In this document: piece by piece, positions 1 through 7,887 of the stretch
Numbering within the stretch: the first letter of the stretch is position 1
Layout of the letters: every line of letters starts with the position of its first letter
NCBI GenBank assembly: GCA_028284415.1
Contig: JANQRU010000004.1
Coordinates: 372,001 to 436,000 of the forward strand
Reading direction: 5' to 3'
DNA from: Pyrinomonadaceae bacterium
Lineage (GTDB): Bacteria; Acidobacteriota; Blastocatellia; Pyrinomonadales; Pyrinomonadaceae
DNA: 64,000 nt
Program-made: the position numbers and the translations under genes
Notes under the pieces: model-generated
What the model saw: the letters and a program-made list of their open reading frames with translations, nothing else
Told to the model about the DNA's origin: nothing
The model's database searches: none

Positions 1-211
1 AACTCAAATCGGGCAATTCCTCTTCGCGTATCTCCAGCGGTTCGTCATCCCAAACCTTCGATTCATTCCGCAAAGCCTGCAAAGGCAAAAAGATATTCGC
101 TAAACTTCCCAAAGTATCTTCCGCCTGAAACAAATCTTTCAACACACCTTCATCATTGACGAATCCGATTAATTCATCATTTAAGAATGTGTTTTGCGTT
201 CTTTCAGACAT
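1..211 (-). CDS. Hydrogenase-operon protein, 3' part outside window
   Basis: The minus strand opens with ATG at 209-211 and stays open to the window edge, giving about 70 residues that start MSERTQNTFLNDEL. The visible part is acidic, has no cysteine motif, signal peptide or membrane segment, and I do not recognise it. It lies 25 bases downstream of the hydrogenase small subunit on the same strand, so it is probably the next gene of that operon. Only its N-terminus is visible, and the ribosome site (GAAAAG next to the ATG) is weak. Confidence 0.6.
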   Translation of the reverse strand, partial: MSERTQNTFLNDELIGFVNDEGVLKDLFQAEDTLGSLANIFLPLQALRNESKVWDDEPLEIREEELPDLS

Positions 212-305
212 CTTTTCAGTTATCAATTCTCAGTTTTTAGTCATCAGTTTTTACGTCATCTGATGATTGATGACTTTTGACAGTTGACTGTCTTTCGATT
301 TGATA
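212..305. repeat. AACTGATRAC-type repeat covering the small-subunit tail and spacer
   Basis: The segment is built from imperfect copies of the words ATCAGT, AACTGA and GATGAC. The same kind of sequence recurs at 3184-3212. It encodes the last 20 or so residues of the hydrogenase small subunit (TVKSHQSSDDVKTDD) and its stop, then continues into the spacer before the next gene. It looks like a short dispersed intergenic repeat that has run into the 3' end of the gene. Confidence 0.5.
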
Positions 306-1301
306 AAGTTTACGGTGCGGTTCTGTTTTTTGCCGCCAAGCGGGTTCTTCTTTCATCGAAGCAAGCGTATATTGCCGCAAAGAATTTATCGCTTTGCCAT
401 AAGTTGCTATTGCCTGCGATGACAGAAGACTTCCCGGCGGTTGATTCATAAACGACATAAATTTTTCGGGGAAAGACGGCATCGTGCAACCGATGCAGAC
501 TCCGCCATAATTTGCACATCCGCCAACGCCGTTTTGCCAACCGCGTTTGCCGACGTTACAATTTACGACCGGTCCCCAACAGCCGAGTTTGACGATGCAT
601 TCTTTCTCGCCGTAATTTTCCGCAAACTTCGCTTCTTCATACAAACCGCCACGGTCGCAACCTTCGTGCAAAGTTTCCCCAAATAAAAATTTTGGACGCA
701 AGACTTCGTCCAATTCAATCATTGGTGAAGTTCCGTTAAACTGTTGCAATAAATAAAGCAAAGTCTGTGTGATATTATCCGGCAAAGTCGGACAGCCCGA
801 AATATTTACGATCGGAATTTCCGCTTTCGATTTCCAATCCCAACCGAGATAATCCGCCAAACCCATCGCTCCTGTCGGATTCCCCGGCATCGCGTGAACC
901 CCGCCAAATGTCGCACAAGTCCCGACCGCCACGACCGCCCAAGCCTGTTCGACCAATCTGTCAATCCAATCGCAAACCTTGATTGGCTCTCCGTTTTCCG
1001 CGTCCGTTCCAAACGAAGCAAAATAACCGTTCTCCGCCAAACTCTCGTCGGGAATCGAACCTTCGATCACGAGTATAAAATCTTCAATTTCACCATCCGC
1101 CGCTCGCCGAAAAACTTCCAAAAAATCATCGCCTGTCTCAAAAGCCAAGATCGGATGATGAAAATTAACCTTCGGAAGATTTGGAATCACGCCGCCGATC
1201 AAATCCTCAATACTCGGTTGGGTTGCCCCAGTCAAGGCAACCGATTCACCATCACAACTAAGTGCGGCATTAAGCCATAAAACTGAAATTTCTTTAGACA
1301 T
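237..1301 (-). CDS. hhyS: Group 1h [NiFe] hydrogenase small subunit
   Basis: This is the iron-sulfur electron-transfer subunit of an uptake [NiFe] hydrogenase, partner of the large subunit at 3206-4972. The N-terminus reads LWLNAALSCDGES: where most small subunits have CxxC, the second position is Asp17 beside Cys16, a feature known for the oxygen-tolerant, high-affinity group 1h enzymes. Further likely cluster ligands are Cys129, Cys170, His212, Cys215, Cys235, Cys241, Cys248, Cys262, Cys269 and Cys272. There is no N-terminal Tat signal, as usual for this group. The protein (354 aa) probably feeds electrons from atmospheric or trace H2 to the respiratory chain. The last 20 residues are encoded by a short repeat and are unlikely to be conserved. 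It is the fifth gene of the operon. Confidence 0.9.
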   Translation of the reverse strand: MSKEISVLWLNAALSCDGESVALTGATQPSIEDLIGGVIPNLPKVNFHHPILAFETGDDFLEVFRRAADGEIEDFILVIEGSIPDESLAENGYFASFGTDAENGEPIKVCDWIDRLVEQAWAVVAVGTCATFGGVHAMPGNPTGAMGLADYLGWDWKSKAEIPIVNISGCPTLPDNITQTLLYLLQQFNGTSPMIELDEVLRPKFLFGETLHEGCDRGGLYEEAKFAENYGEKECIVKLGCWGPVVNCNVGKRGWQNGVGGCANYGGVCIGCTMPSFPEKFMSFMNQPPGSLLSSQAIATYGKAINSLRQYTLASMKEEPAWRQKTEPHRKLYQIERQSTVKSHQSSDDVKTDD

Positions 1302-1359
1302 ATTTGGCAGAAACCCGACCGTTAGGGAGGGTGTTCTTAAATATCCGATCCGCCCTTAC
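1302..1359. repeat. Short repeat around CCCTAACGGTCGGG in an operon junction
   Basis: The spacer between the maturation protease gene and the small-subunit gene contains, on the minus strand, AACACCCTCCCTAACGGTCG followed by GGTTTCTGCC. From memory, words of the type CTCCCTAACGGTCG recur between genes in several environmental bacterial genomes. No second copy was found by eye in this window, so the repeat status rests on recollection. Confidence 0.3.
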
Positions 1360-1824
1360 TTATGTGTGGGCTTCTGTTTCACCAATAATTTCCAAAACCT
1401 TTTCAACGGCAATTCCAACCGCTTTTTTAACCGCTTCGCTCATTTCATCATTAAACTCTAAATTAACAGGCTTACAAGCAACGAGCAACATCTTTTTAGG
1501 CTTCGCTTTTAAATTCTGTGCCAACTGCAAAGCCTTTGCAGGAGTTAGATCATGAGAAATTTCCTCGTTATTTTGACCATCAAGTTTTGGCTCCAATACA
1601 AAAACGCTTCCACTTTTCGCCCCAACTTTCATCGTGTCAACCAAAATCACAAGTTCGTAATCTTCCGCCAATTCAAACGCCAGATCAACACCGCGAATCC
1701 CAAAATCTTTGACCGTCACATTCTCTAGCAAATCCTTTTTGAGTAACTCTTTAGCGACCTCGACACCAAACCCATCATCGCCATAAAAAATGTTTCCCAA
1801 ACAAGCTACCAAGATTTTTTTCAT
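1360..1824 (-). CDS. Hydrogenase maturation protease (HyaD/HupD family)
   Basis: The 154-residue protein has the layout of nickel-dependent endopeptidases that trim the C-terminus of the hydrogenase large subunit after metal insertion. It starts MKKILVACLGNIFYGDDGFG, matching the family's GNxxxxDDGxG start, and has VILVDTM around residue 60 and EISHDLTP around residue 90, which supply the expected acidic and histidine nickel contacts. One contact that is Glu in E. coli HybD is Asp here. The length fits the family. It sits between a small companion gene and the small subunit, and its likely substrate is the 21-residue extension after His567 of the large subunit. Confidence 0.85.
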   Translation of the reverse strand: MKKILVACLGNIFYGDDGFGVEVAKELLKKDLLENVTVKDFGIRGVDLAFELAEDYELVILVDTMKVGAKSGSVFVLEPKLDGQNNEEISHDLTPAKALQLAQNLKAKPKKMLLVACKPVNLEFNDEMSEAVKKAVGIAVEKVLEIIGETEAHT

Positions 1825-1825
1825 A

Positions 1826-2049
1826 GATTATTTGCCCACGAATTACACAAATCTGCACGAATAAGAGAAGAGATTTAACAGGGATGAAGGGGGTGAGAAG
1901 GGATATTTTTTATTTTTTAGGTTCAAAAAATTAAACTTAAATAATCCCCTTCATCTCCTCCATCCCTGTTAAAAATAATCCGTATTCATCCGTGTCCATC
2001 TGTGGCTAAAAATTCTTCTTATTCGTGTCCATTCGTGCTATTCGTGGGC
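1826..2049. repeat. Nested TTCGTG repeats and imperfect inverted repeat
   Basis: The outer parts hold ATTCGTG-type words: three on the right side at 2021-2046 spaced nine to ten bases apart, and the reverse type (CACGAAT) at 1836-1861. Inside them lies an inverted repeat whose ends are perfect over 10 bases (AACAGGGATG at 1877-1886, CATCCCTGTT at 1961-1970) and imperfect further in. The right end encodes the last residues (TNSTNGHE) and stop of the 85-residue companion protein. No gene is visible within it. It interrupts the hydrogenase operon and could form a long RNA hairpin. Confidence 0.6.
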
Positions 2050-2276
2050 AAAACCTCAATCTCATCTAGATCAAAAAAGAACCGATGCCCGACGCTTTTT
2101 GCAAAACCCAAATCCCGTCCTTCATCTTCTTCTAAGACGACTGCGACATAAACTCTGTCTTCAAAATCCTGCTCGACCGATTCGACGATTCCAGTTTTTC
2201 CATCCAAAAACATATCAAACGCATCGCGGGATTTTTTAGGTTTGAGGATAACTTTTTTGCCGATCAAATCTTTCAT
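2019..2276 (-). CDS. Small conserved companion protein of group 1h hydrogenases
   Basis: This is an 85-residue soluble protein. Its central pattern (DGKTGIVESVEQDFEDRVYV, then acidic EEDEGRDLG, then GHRFFFDLDEIEVL) is one I recall as a recurrent companion of group 1h hydrogenase genes in Actinobacteria; I know no established name or function. It may fold as a small beta barrel. Its start overlaps the stop of the upstream gene by four bases (ATGA), so the two are translationally coupled. After EIEVL the last ten residues (PTNSTNGHE) are encoded by an intergenic repeat and probably do not belong to the ancestral protein. Confidence 0.7.
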   Translation of the reverse strand: MKDLIGKKVILKPKKSRDAFDMFLDGKTGIVESVEQDFEDRVYVAVVLEEDEGRDLGFAKSVGHRFFFDLDEIEVLPTNSTNGHE

Positions 2277-3145
2277 TTTTGAGTCATCGAAGCGTGAAGT
2301 TTTAATAAATCCTGAGCATCTGCTTTTTCGAGTTTTTCCAAAATCTTCGCCGCTTTTTCGTCCGTTTTTTTGATCTCTTCTTTTTCTGCATCGGACAAAG
2401 CCAAAATGCTCAGAACCATCAACTCATCAATCTCAGTTCCATCAAAAAAATTATCAAAACTGCTTTCCGAAACTTCGGGGAAATCGTAAAGGATTATCGG
2501 TGAAGACAGCATCGCATTTTGCTTTTCTTTATCACCAACCAAAACGGGGAATACGCCGATGTTCTCTAAACTTTTCGCGTATTTTTCCAACTCTTTTTTA
2601 GTTTCAAGCAGAGAGATAAACCTACCGTTTTCAATCTGCAAAATGGAGTGTGTGGAAACAAAAGAACTCGGCAAGATATTTTCTTCAAAGTGATTTTCCA
2701 AATCAGTTTTGTTCGATAGATTAAGATTTAATTTAAACGGATTTTCTTCAGGTTTTTCGGCAAAAATCTCAATTTCCCCACTTATTTCCCGAAAATTTTC
2801 CTCAGTTGAAAACTCAAAATCAAAAGCCGATTTTTCTTTCAAAACTTCCGCAGAATTAAATTTCCTCTCAACCGTTCTCGGCAAAACTTTTTGCCAATCA
2901 TCATTTTGATTCTCAATCTGTAAAAAACGAACTTTTACAGAAATTTCAAAATCTTCTTTTTCGCTAAAAATCAAAGCTTCAGTCTGCTGAAAATACGTTT
3001 CATTCTCTCTATTTTCTGCCCAACTTTGTGGTGAAACAATCCCAAAATTAAACCGCTTCCGATTCTTCAAAGCAGACTTCCGAAAAGGAAACAAGTTGTA
3101 ACCTTCATAAAGAATCGCATCAGCAATTTTCTCAATTTTGTTCAT
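2273..3145 (-). CDS. Conserved protein of the group 1h hydrogenase cluster, unknown function
   Basis: The 290-residue protein begins with IADAILYEGYNLFPFRKSAL and continues KNRKRFNFG. This N-terminal signature is one I associate with uncharacterised proteins encoded beside group 1h hydrogenases. There is no signal peptide, membrane segment or cysteine motif. The middle is rich in Glu, Lys and Phe and looks like beta-strand material; the C-terminus (residues about 235-290) is charged and probably helical. It is the second gene of the operon, after the large subunit, and is translationally coupled to the 85-residue companion. A role in assembly or membrane attachment of the enzyme is plausible from context only. 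Confidence 0.65.
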   Translation of the reverse strand: MNKIEKIADAILYEGYNLFPFRKSALKNRKRFNFGIVSPQSWAENRENETYFQQTEALIFSEKEDFEISVKVRFLQIENQNDDWQKVLPRTVERKFNSAEVLKEKSAFDFEFSTEENFREISGEIEIFAEKPEENPFKLNLNLSNKTDLENHFEENILPSSFVSTHSILQIENGRFISLLETKKELEKYAKSLENIGVFPVLVGDKEKQNAMLSSPIILYDFPEVSESSFDNFFDGTEIDELMVLSILALSDAEKEEIKKTDEKAAKILEKLEKADAQDLLKLHASMTQK

Positions 3146-3212
3146 ATTTATTGCCCGCGAAAGAACGCGAAAATTTGATAGATGATAACTGTTGACTGAT
3201 AACTGCTAACTG
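3146..3212. repeat. Two short repeats in the large-subunit junction
   Basis: The 60-base spacer after the large-subunit gene holds two elements. Bases 3153-3172 read GCCCGCGAAAGAACGCGAAA, an exact 20-base word that also occurs in inverse orientation at 41334-41353. Bases 3184-3212 are of the GATAACTGTTGACTGATAAC type also seen at 212-305. The second element includes the large-subunit stop codon. Confidence 0.6.
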
Positions 3213-4972
3213 CCATGCCCCATCATCGAAGAATGCACCGTTTCTAAAATTTTCGTCTTGCCATTAAAGGCATGAACACCGCATGGCATACACGGATCAA
3301 ATGAACGAACGACACGCATTATGTCTATGCCTTTGAAATTTTCCGGCGAGTTTTCTTCAAAGAGTGGCGTGCCTTCGACAGAATCTTCAAACGCACCTTT
3401 TGTGCCGTATTCATCTCGCGGAGAAGCGTTCCAAGGAGTTGGCGGATATGGATGATAATTGGCGATTTTGCCTTCTTTGATGACGGAATGATGCGAGATC
3501 AAACCGCGAACTGCTTCGTGAAAACCGCAACTTATTGCTTCATCGGGGACATCAAATTTTGTCCAAGTTTCGAGATTCCCGCCATGGACTTCCTTTAAGC
3601 CTTGCTCAATAAAATAGAGAGCGGAAACGGCGGCGTAGGCTTGAAAATAACTTCTCGCACGATTGCGTTCGAGGGCGTTGTTGTATTTTGGAATTTTCCA
3701 GTAGAGTTCGGTTTCGTTGTGATTAGCAGTTTTCGGCATCGTGATTTTTATGCCATCGCCCATTGCTTCGATTCCGCCGAATTTTACCTTTTTGGCAAGT
3801 CCCGTTATCCAAAGTCTTGCCAGACCGCCGCCGCCCGTGTCGAGTGCGATGTGTTTTCCCGAACGCTTATCAAACCAACGCGGGGCGACAACCCAAGTGT
3901 ATTTATTTTCAAAATTACGCTTTTGTGGATTCGGTTTTGTCGTCTGATTCCAAGGGTGTCGAATATCTATTTCGTTTCCAAGTGAATCTTTTTCGACAAA
4001 AATTTCATCGTCCGTCCAGTCTTCATAAAACGACCCACCGAGCAAAATGCGTATGCCCAAGTTTATTTCGAGTAAATCATCTGTAATTAGTTCGCCATCC
4101 AAAACAATTCCGGGTGTTACATACATCTCGCGTCCCCACTCGGACATCGTTTTGTAGCGATAATCGCAATGTTCGGGATTATTAAATGTTCCCCAGCAAC
4201 CAAGCTGAATCGGACGATTTCCAACCATTTCGTAACCCGGCAGAGCTTCGTAGAAAAAATTAAAAAGGTCTTCGTGCAAGGGAATCGAGCGTTTGAGATA
4301 ATCAATATATTTCATCAAACGCACTGTGTAATCATTGAAAAGTTGAACGCTCGGAACAGTACCAACACCGCCCGGATAAAGTGTCGAAGGGTGAACGTGG
4401 CGACCTTCCATCAAGCAAAACATCTCGCGTGCCAGACGCGAAATCTGCAGAGCCTCTTTGTAAAAATTACCTTCAAAGGGATTCAAAGCCCGCATTATGT
4501 CAGAGATTTTTGAGTAACCGTGAATTTCCGCATTTGGAGCATCAGTTTTCTGTGCTTTTTCCCAAACCGATGGATTCGTTTCCTTGACCATTTGTTCGCA
4601 ATAATCAACGCCGACGAGATTATCTTGATACAAACTGTGATCAAACATATACTCCGCCGCTTCACCCAAATTCACAATCCATTCGGCAATCGCCGGCGGC
4701 TTTACTCCAAAAGCCATATTTTGAGAATACATAGCACAAACCGCATGATTGTCCCCGCAAATCCCGCAAATTCTTGAAGTTATCTGGTGCACATCCCGCG
4801 GATCTTTGCCACGAAGAAAAACGCTGTAACCTCTAAAAATAGAAGATGTCGAATAGCATTCAGCCACTTCCATATTCGCAAAATCAATTTGCGTATAAAT
4901 TCCAAGGCTCCCGACAATTCGCGTAATCGGATCCCAGTACATTTCGACTAAATTAGATGTTTTTTTTGACAT
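3206..4972 (-). CDS. hhyL: Group 1h [NiFe] hydrogenase large subunit
   Basis: This is the catalytic subunit that oxidises H2 at a NiFe(CN)2CO centre. The N-terminal ligand motif RICGICGDNH (Cys69, Cys72) and the C-terminal motif DPCMPCGVH (Cys561, Cys564) supply the four cysteines that hold the metal pair. Twenty-one residues follow His567 and would be the region cut by the maturation protease encoded downstream. The length (588 aa) and the L1/L2 wording fit group 1h, the high-affinity type used to scavenge atmospheric H2 during starvation. It is the first gene of the visible operon. The hyp genes needed for cofactor synthesis are not in the window. Confidence 0.92.
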   Translation of the reverse strand: MSKKTSNLVEMYWDPITRIVGSLGIYTQIDFANMEVAECYSTSSIFRGYSVFLRGKDPRDVHQITSRICGICGDNHAVCAMYSQNMAFGVKPPAIAEWIVNLGEAAEYMFDHSLYQDNLVGVDYCEQMVKETNPSVWEKAQKTDAPNAEIHGYSKISDIMRALNPFEGNFYKEALQISRLAREMFCLMEGRHVHPSTLYPGGVGTVPSVQLFNDYTVRLMKYIDYLKRSIPLHEDLFNFFYEALPGYEMVGNRPIQLGCWGTFNNPEHCDYRYKTMSEWGREMYVTPGIVLDGELITDDLLEINLGIRILLGGSFYEDWTDDEIFVEKDSLGNEIDIRHPWNQTTKPNPQKRNFENKYTWVVAPRWFDKRSGKHIALDTGGGGLARLWITGLAKKVKFGGIEAMGDGIKITMPKTANHNETELYWKIPKYNNALERNRARSYFQAYAAVSALYFIEQGLKEVHGGNLETWTKFDVPDEAISCGFHEAVRGLISHHSVIKEGKIANYHPYPPTPWNASPRDEYGTKGAFEDSVEGTPLFEENSPENFKGIDIMRVVRSFDPCMPCGVHAFNGKTKILETVHSSMMGHGS

Positions 4973-5283
4973 AGGCTTAAATAGTTAATCTTATGTCAAC
5001 AAAGTCTTTTCTTACAATATTTACCTTTAAAATAAAAAAAGCGACTCATAGTGAATTGCTTTCAGAGTTTATGAAACTGCATGTCATCAGACAATAAAGT
5101 TGGTAACTAACTTGCTAGTAATTTGTTGAAACTACTTAGCATTTTTTTCTGAACTCTTAAAATTTGATACTTTGTTTAACAAACCTTAAACTCACTTTAA
5201 TTTTTATGTTCATTAACTTAGTCCCTAAAGTCACTAAGTTTTAACAATACTTGTCTAAAAAGAACTTATAACAAAGCTATTCT
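4973..5283. other. Gene-free region upstream of the hydrogenase operon
   Basis: This 311-base AT-rich stretch must hold the hydrogenase promoter, but I could not identify a convincing -35/-10 pair. It contains a 50-base element (4999-5048) duplicated at 25266-25315, and the word CTTGCTAGTA at 5111-5120, whose reverse form TACTAGCAA also appears within the promoter at 25108-25136. No open frame with coding character is visible. Confidence 0.5.
4999..5048. repeat. 50-bp repeat, copy 1 (degraded terminator)
   Basis: The segment matches 25266-25315 at 49 of 50 positions (T here, C there, in the middle of ACAATATYTACC). In copy 2 it runs from a sequence beyond the T-tract into the left arm of a perfect terminator hairpin. 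Here the left arm AAAGCGACTCA is present, but the right arm reads TGAATTGCTTT with two changes, so the hairpin is weakened. It lies about 235 bases beyond the stop of the gene at 5284. Confidence 0.75.
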
Positions 5284-7797
5284 TTAAAGACTTTTACGAA
5301 AAAGATATGACAAGCGAATAAAAAAAGTTTTACTATTCCTTTTAAATTTTGGCTCATGATTTTTAGTAAAAGGATTAAATCCTCCATAGTTGAAATTGTC
5401 ATTGTATCCAAAATAAATCGCAGTTCCGGGATTTGGATTCCAACCAAAGAGCATTTGTCCGCGAGCATTTCTAGTTAGAGTGTCATAGTCCCATCGTACT
5501 CTTGTAAAAACAAAACGTGTAAATTGATATGCTGAATGAAAGGTATAAATTTGTGAATCAAATGCGGTTGACTTTGTATCATTTCTAATTAGATTTCTTC
5601 TGCTATATTTGAAAAATAAGTTTAGTCTGTCCGTGGGTTTTAATTCAATCGAACCGCCATAACTCAAACGTCTTCCCGAACCCGGATCAAGAGGAGAATT
5701 TGGATTTTTGAGAGCTACAGGACTAACCCTTGGAAAACGACTTCCTGCTCCAAAATCAAAGTCAAAGGCATTAAAACTAACATCTATATCCATTGAAAAT
5801 GACAGTTTTTTATTTGGTTGGGAGCGATATGAACCGCCAAACCAAGCTTGATTTACAGTTCTATCAGGCTCACCAAAAAATTCCCCCTGTCTATTATCTA
5901 ATCGACCTAAGCCAAACTCGTCTTCATATATTTGCTGTCGGGTCAATCCTCCCCAAAAATTAATCCTATTATTTTTTTGCAAAGTGATATTACCATTACT
6001 CCACCATTCGCCTAGCTGAAATCGCCTATCCCAGTCATATCGGTATATGAAACCATTTGTCCAGTTAAGTCTAACAAATGATGACTTAGGTTTTGACTTA
6101 GTGCTTACTCTAATAGTTCCAGCTAAATCGTTAGTATTGGTTCGACGATTGAATCCAACATCCGTTTGATAGTCTTTTGATTGTCCATTAGCTCTAAATG
6201 AGTATTCAAAAGTGTCTTTTGAATATCGGTATTCAAATCTGTAGGCGATTCCATTTCCAGTTCTGTACTCGCTGTACATATCACCAAGCCGTTGCTCGCC
6301 ATTAACTATTGCTCCACCGCAAATTTCTCCGTTTCTTTCAGCTTTCTGTGGATTCCTAATATCATCAAAAAATGGATTAAAGAAACATTTTCTCGTGTGA
6401 GAAATAATTGTTTGAAATGAAAAAGTCGTCTTTGAATTAAACTTAAAGCGACCATCAAAACCGCCTGCAAAGTTGCGTTGTTCAGGAAATAATCTAGCCG
6501 TTCCAAAAAAGCCTAGATTATTTTCATTTCCAATATCTCTCTTTAGTCTAATAACAGAAAAAAAGGCATTTTTGTCTAAGAATTCATCAATGAAAGGACG
6601 AACTTCGGGATCGTTGCGGGAGTCTTCTTCATAATTTCCGGCGGATTTGTCTGAGGCAATTAAAAACCCCAAAGATGTTTTTTTTATTTTACCCGTTAAT
6701 TTAACTGCAAAATCCGGATCGACTATTGTTCGTGAATGAAAAATTCTAATTGGTGATTGAAATATCTCTGTTCCTTCGAGGAAAAAGGGGCGTTTCTCAG
6801 AAAAGAAAATTGGAAATCTTTGATTAGCGGTAACCACGGGTTCATCTGCATCAATTTCAGCAAAATCCGGGTTTATAGCAACATCCAATACAACATTTGA
6901 AGAAATATTATATTTAAGATTAAGCCCTAAATCCTTTTTAACTGGTTGGTTAATAAATCGTCCCTCGGGTATTTCATTTGCGGGAACTCTTTTTCCCGTT
7001 TCAGATAAAGTGATGCTCGGTATTATTTCCAGAGTCTTTTCTGAATTAATGCCCTCAAATCCGGTTATTTTGCCATGTTGAATTAGACGTCCTTGAATAT
7101 TTCTGTCAAGCGGCATCCAATCATCTGATTCATTGTTAAATCGAGCAATATTGCGGGAAGCATTAAACCCCCACATTTTGTCTTTCCCTGATTGATATCG
7201 TAACGATTTAAAGGGAATTTTGGCTTCTACTATCCATCCCCAATCAGTTATTGCCCCTTTAGATTCCATAACAATATCTACCGAATAATCAAACCCTTGT
7301 CCTTCTGTATATATTGCGTCGCTTTGAATACCTAAAGGATTCCAACCTAACACATAAGCCCGTCTTTGATCATTGTATGTATCAAGCCAAATACGAACAT
7401 TGTCCTCGTCAGATATTTCATCCCGCTTGGCAATAGTGGCTCGAATTTTTCCCTTTTCGTCCCAACACTTAAAAGCGACATATAGATTTTCTTCGTCGTA
7501 AATTAAATAGGCTTCAGTTTTCTGAGAAGGTGGAACATTGTTTCCAGGATTAGTTTGAATAAAATCCGTAAAAGCCGTTGCCTCTTTCCAAGCCGACTCA
7601 TCCATATTTCCATCAAGGACAATACCACTTTTTGATTCAATACTTGGAACTGTTACAGGAACAATTTTTTTATTAGAAAGATCCTCATTTGGTTGGGCTA
7701 AAATGCAAAACTGAGTACAAAAAGACATAGCAGCTAAATAAGAAAAGAATTGAGAACATTTAAATAGATGGGGCATAAAGTTTATTTTTTTAGGCAA
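5284..7797 (-). CDS. Exported CBM9-like/DUF5916 outer-membrane protein
   Basis: The protein starts with a signal-peptide-like segment (from Met8, FFSYLAAMSFCTQFCILAQ), then has a domain related to family 9 carbohydrate-binding modules (residues about 50-230, with DGNMDESAWKEA and DEENLYVAFKCWDEKG), followed by a DUF5916-type region with the signature FPIFFSEKRPFFLEGTEIF (about residues 320-340). The rest, about 450 residues, consists of alternating aromatic strands typical of an outer-membrane beta barrel. The substrate is unknown; polysaccharide or peptide binding are guesses. The first codon is TTG, and an ATG at 7774-7776 is an alternative that fits the signal peptide better. Confidence 0.8.
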   Translation of the reverse strand: MPKKINFMPHLFKCSQFFSYLAAMSFCTQFCILAQPNEDLSNKKIVPVTVPSIESKSGIVLDGNMDESAWKEATAFTDFIQTNPGNNVPPSQKTEAYLIYDEENLYVAFKCWDEKGKIRATIAKRDEISDEDNVRIWLDTYNDQRRAYVLGWNPLGIQSDAIYTEGQGFDYSVDIVMESKGAITDWGWIVEAKIPFKSLRYQSGKDKMWGFNASRNIARFNNESDDWMPLDRNIQGRLIQHGKITGFEGINSEKTLEIIPSITLSETGKRVPANEIPEGRFINQPVKKDLGLNLKYNISSNVVLDVAINPDFAEIDADEPVVTANQRFPIFFSEKRPFFLEGTEIFQSPIRIFHSRTIVDPDFAVKLTGKIKKTSLGFLIASDKSAGNYEEDSRNDPEVRPFIDEFLDKNAFFSVIRLKRDIGNENNLGFFGTARLFPEQRNFAGGFDGRFKFNSKTTFSFQTIISHTRKCFFNPFFDDIRNPQKAERNGEICGGAIVNGEQRLGDMYSEYRTGNGIAYRFEYRYSKDTFEYSFRANGQSKDYQTDVGFNRRTNTNDLAGTIRVSTKSKPKSSFVRLNWTNGFIYRYDWDRRFQLGEWWSNGNITLQKNNRINFWGGLTRQQIYEDEFGLGRLDNRQGEFFGEPDRTVNQAWFGGSYRSQPNKKLSFSMDIDVSFNAFDFDFGAGSRFPRVSPVALKNPNSPLDPGSGRRLSYGGSIELKPTDRLNLFFKYSRRNLIRNDTKSTAFDSQIYTFHSAYQFTRFVFTRVRWDYDTLTRNARGQMLFGWNPNPGTAIYFGYNDNFNYGGFNPFTKNHEPKFKRNSKTFFIRLSYLFRKSL

Positions 7798-7887
7798 GCA
7801 AGCCTTGAATCTAATTTACATATTTACGGCTTTTTTTAATCCTTAGTGATTAGCTTAATTTGTTAGTAATTCTTCTGTTTTATGCCT

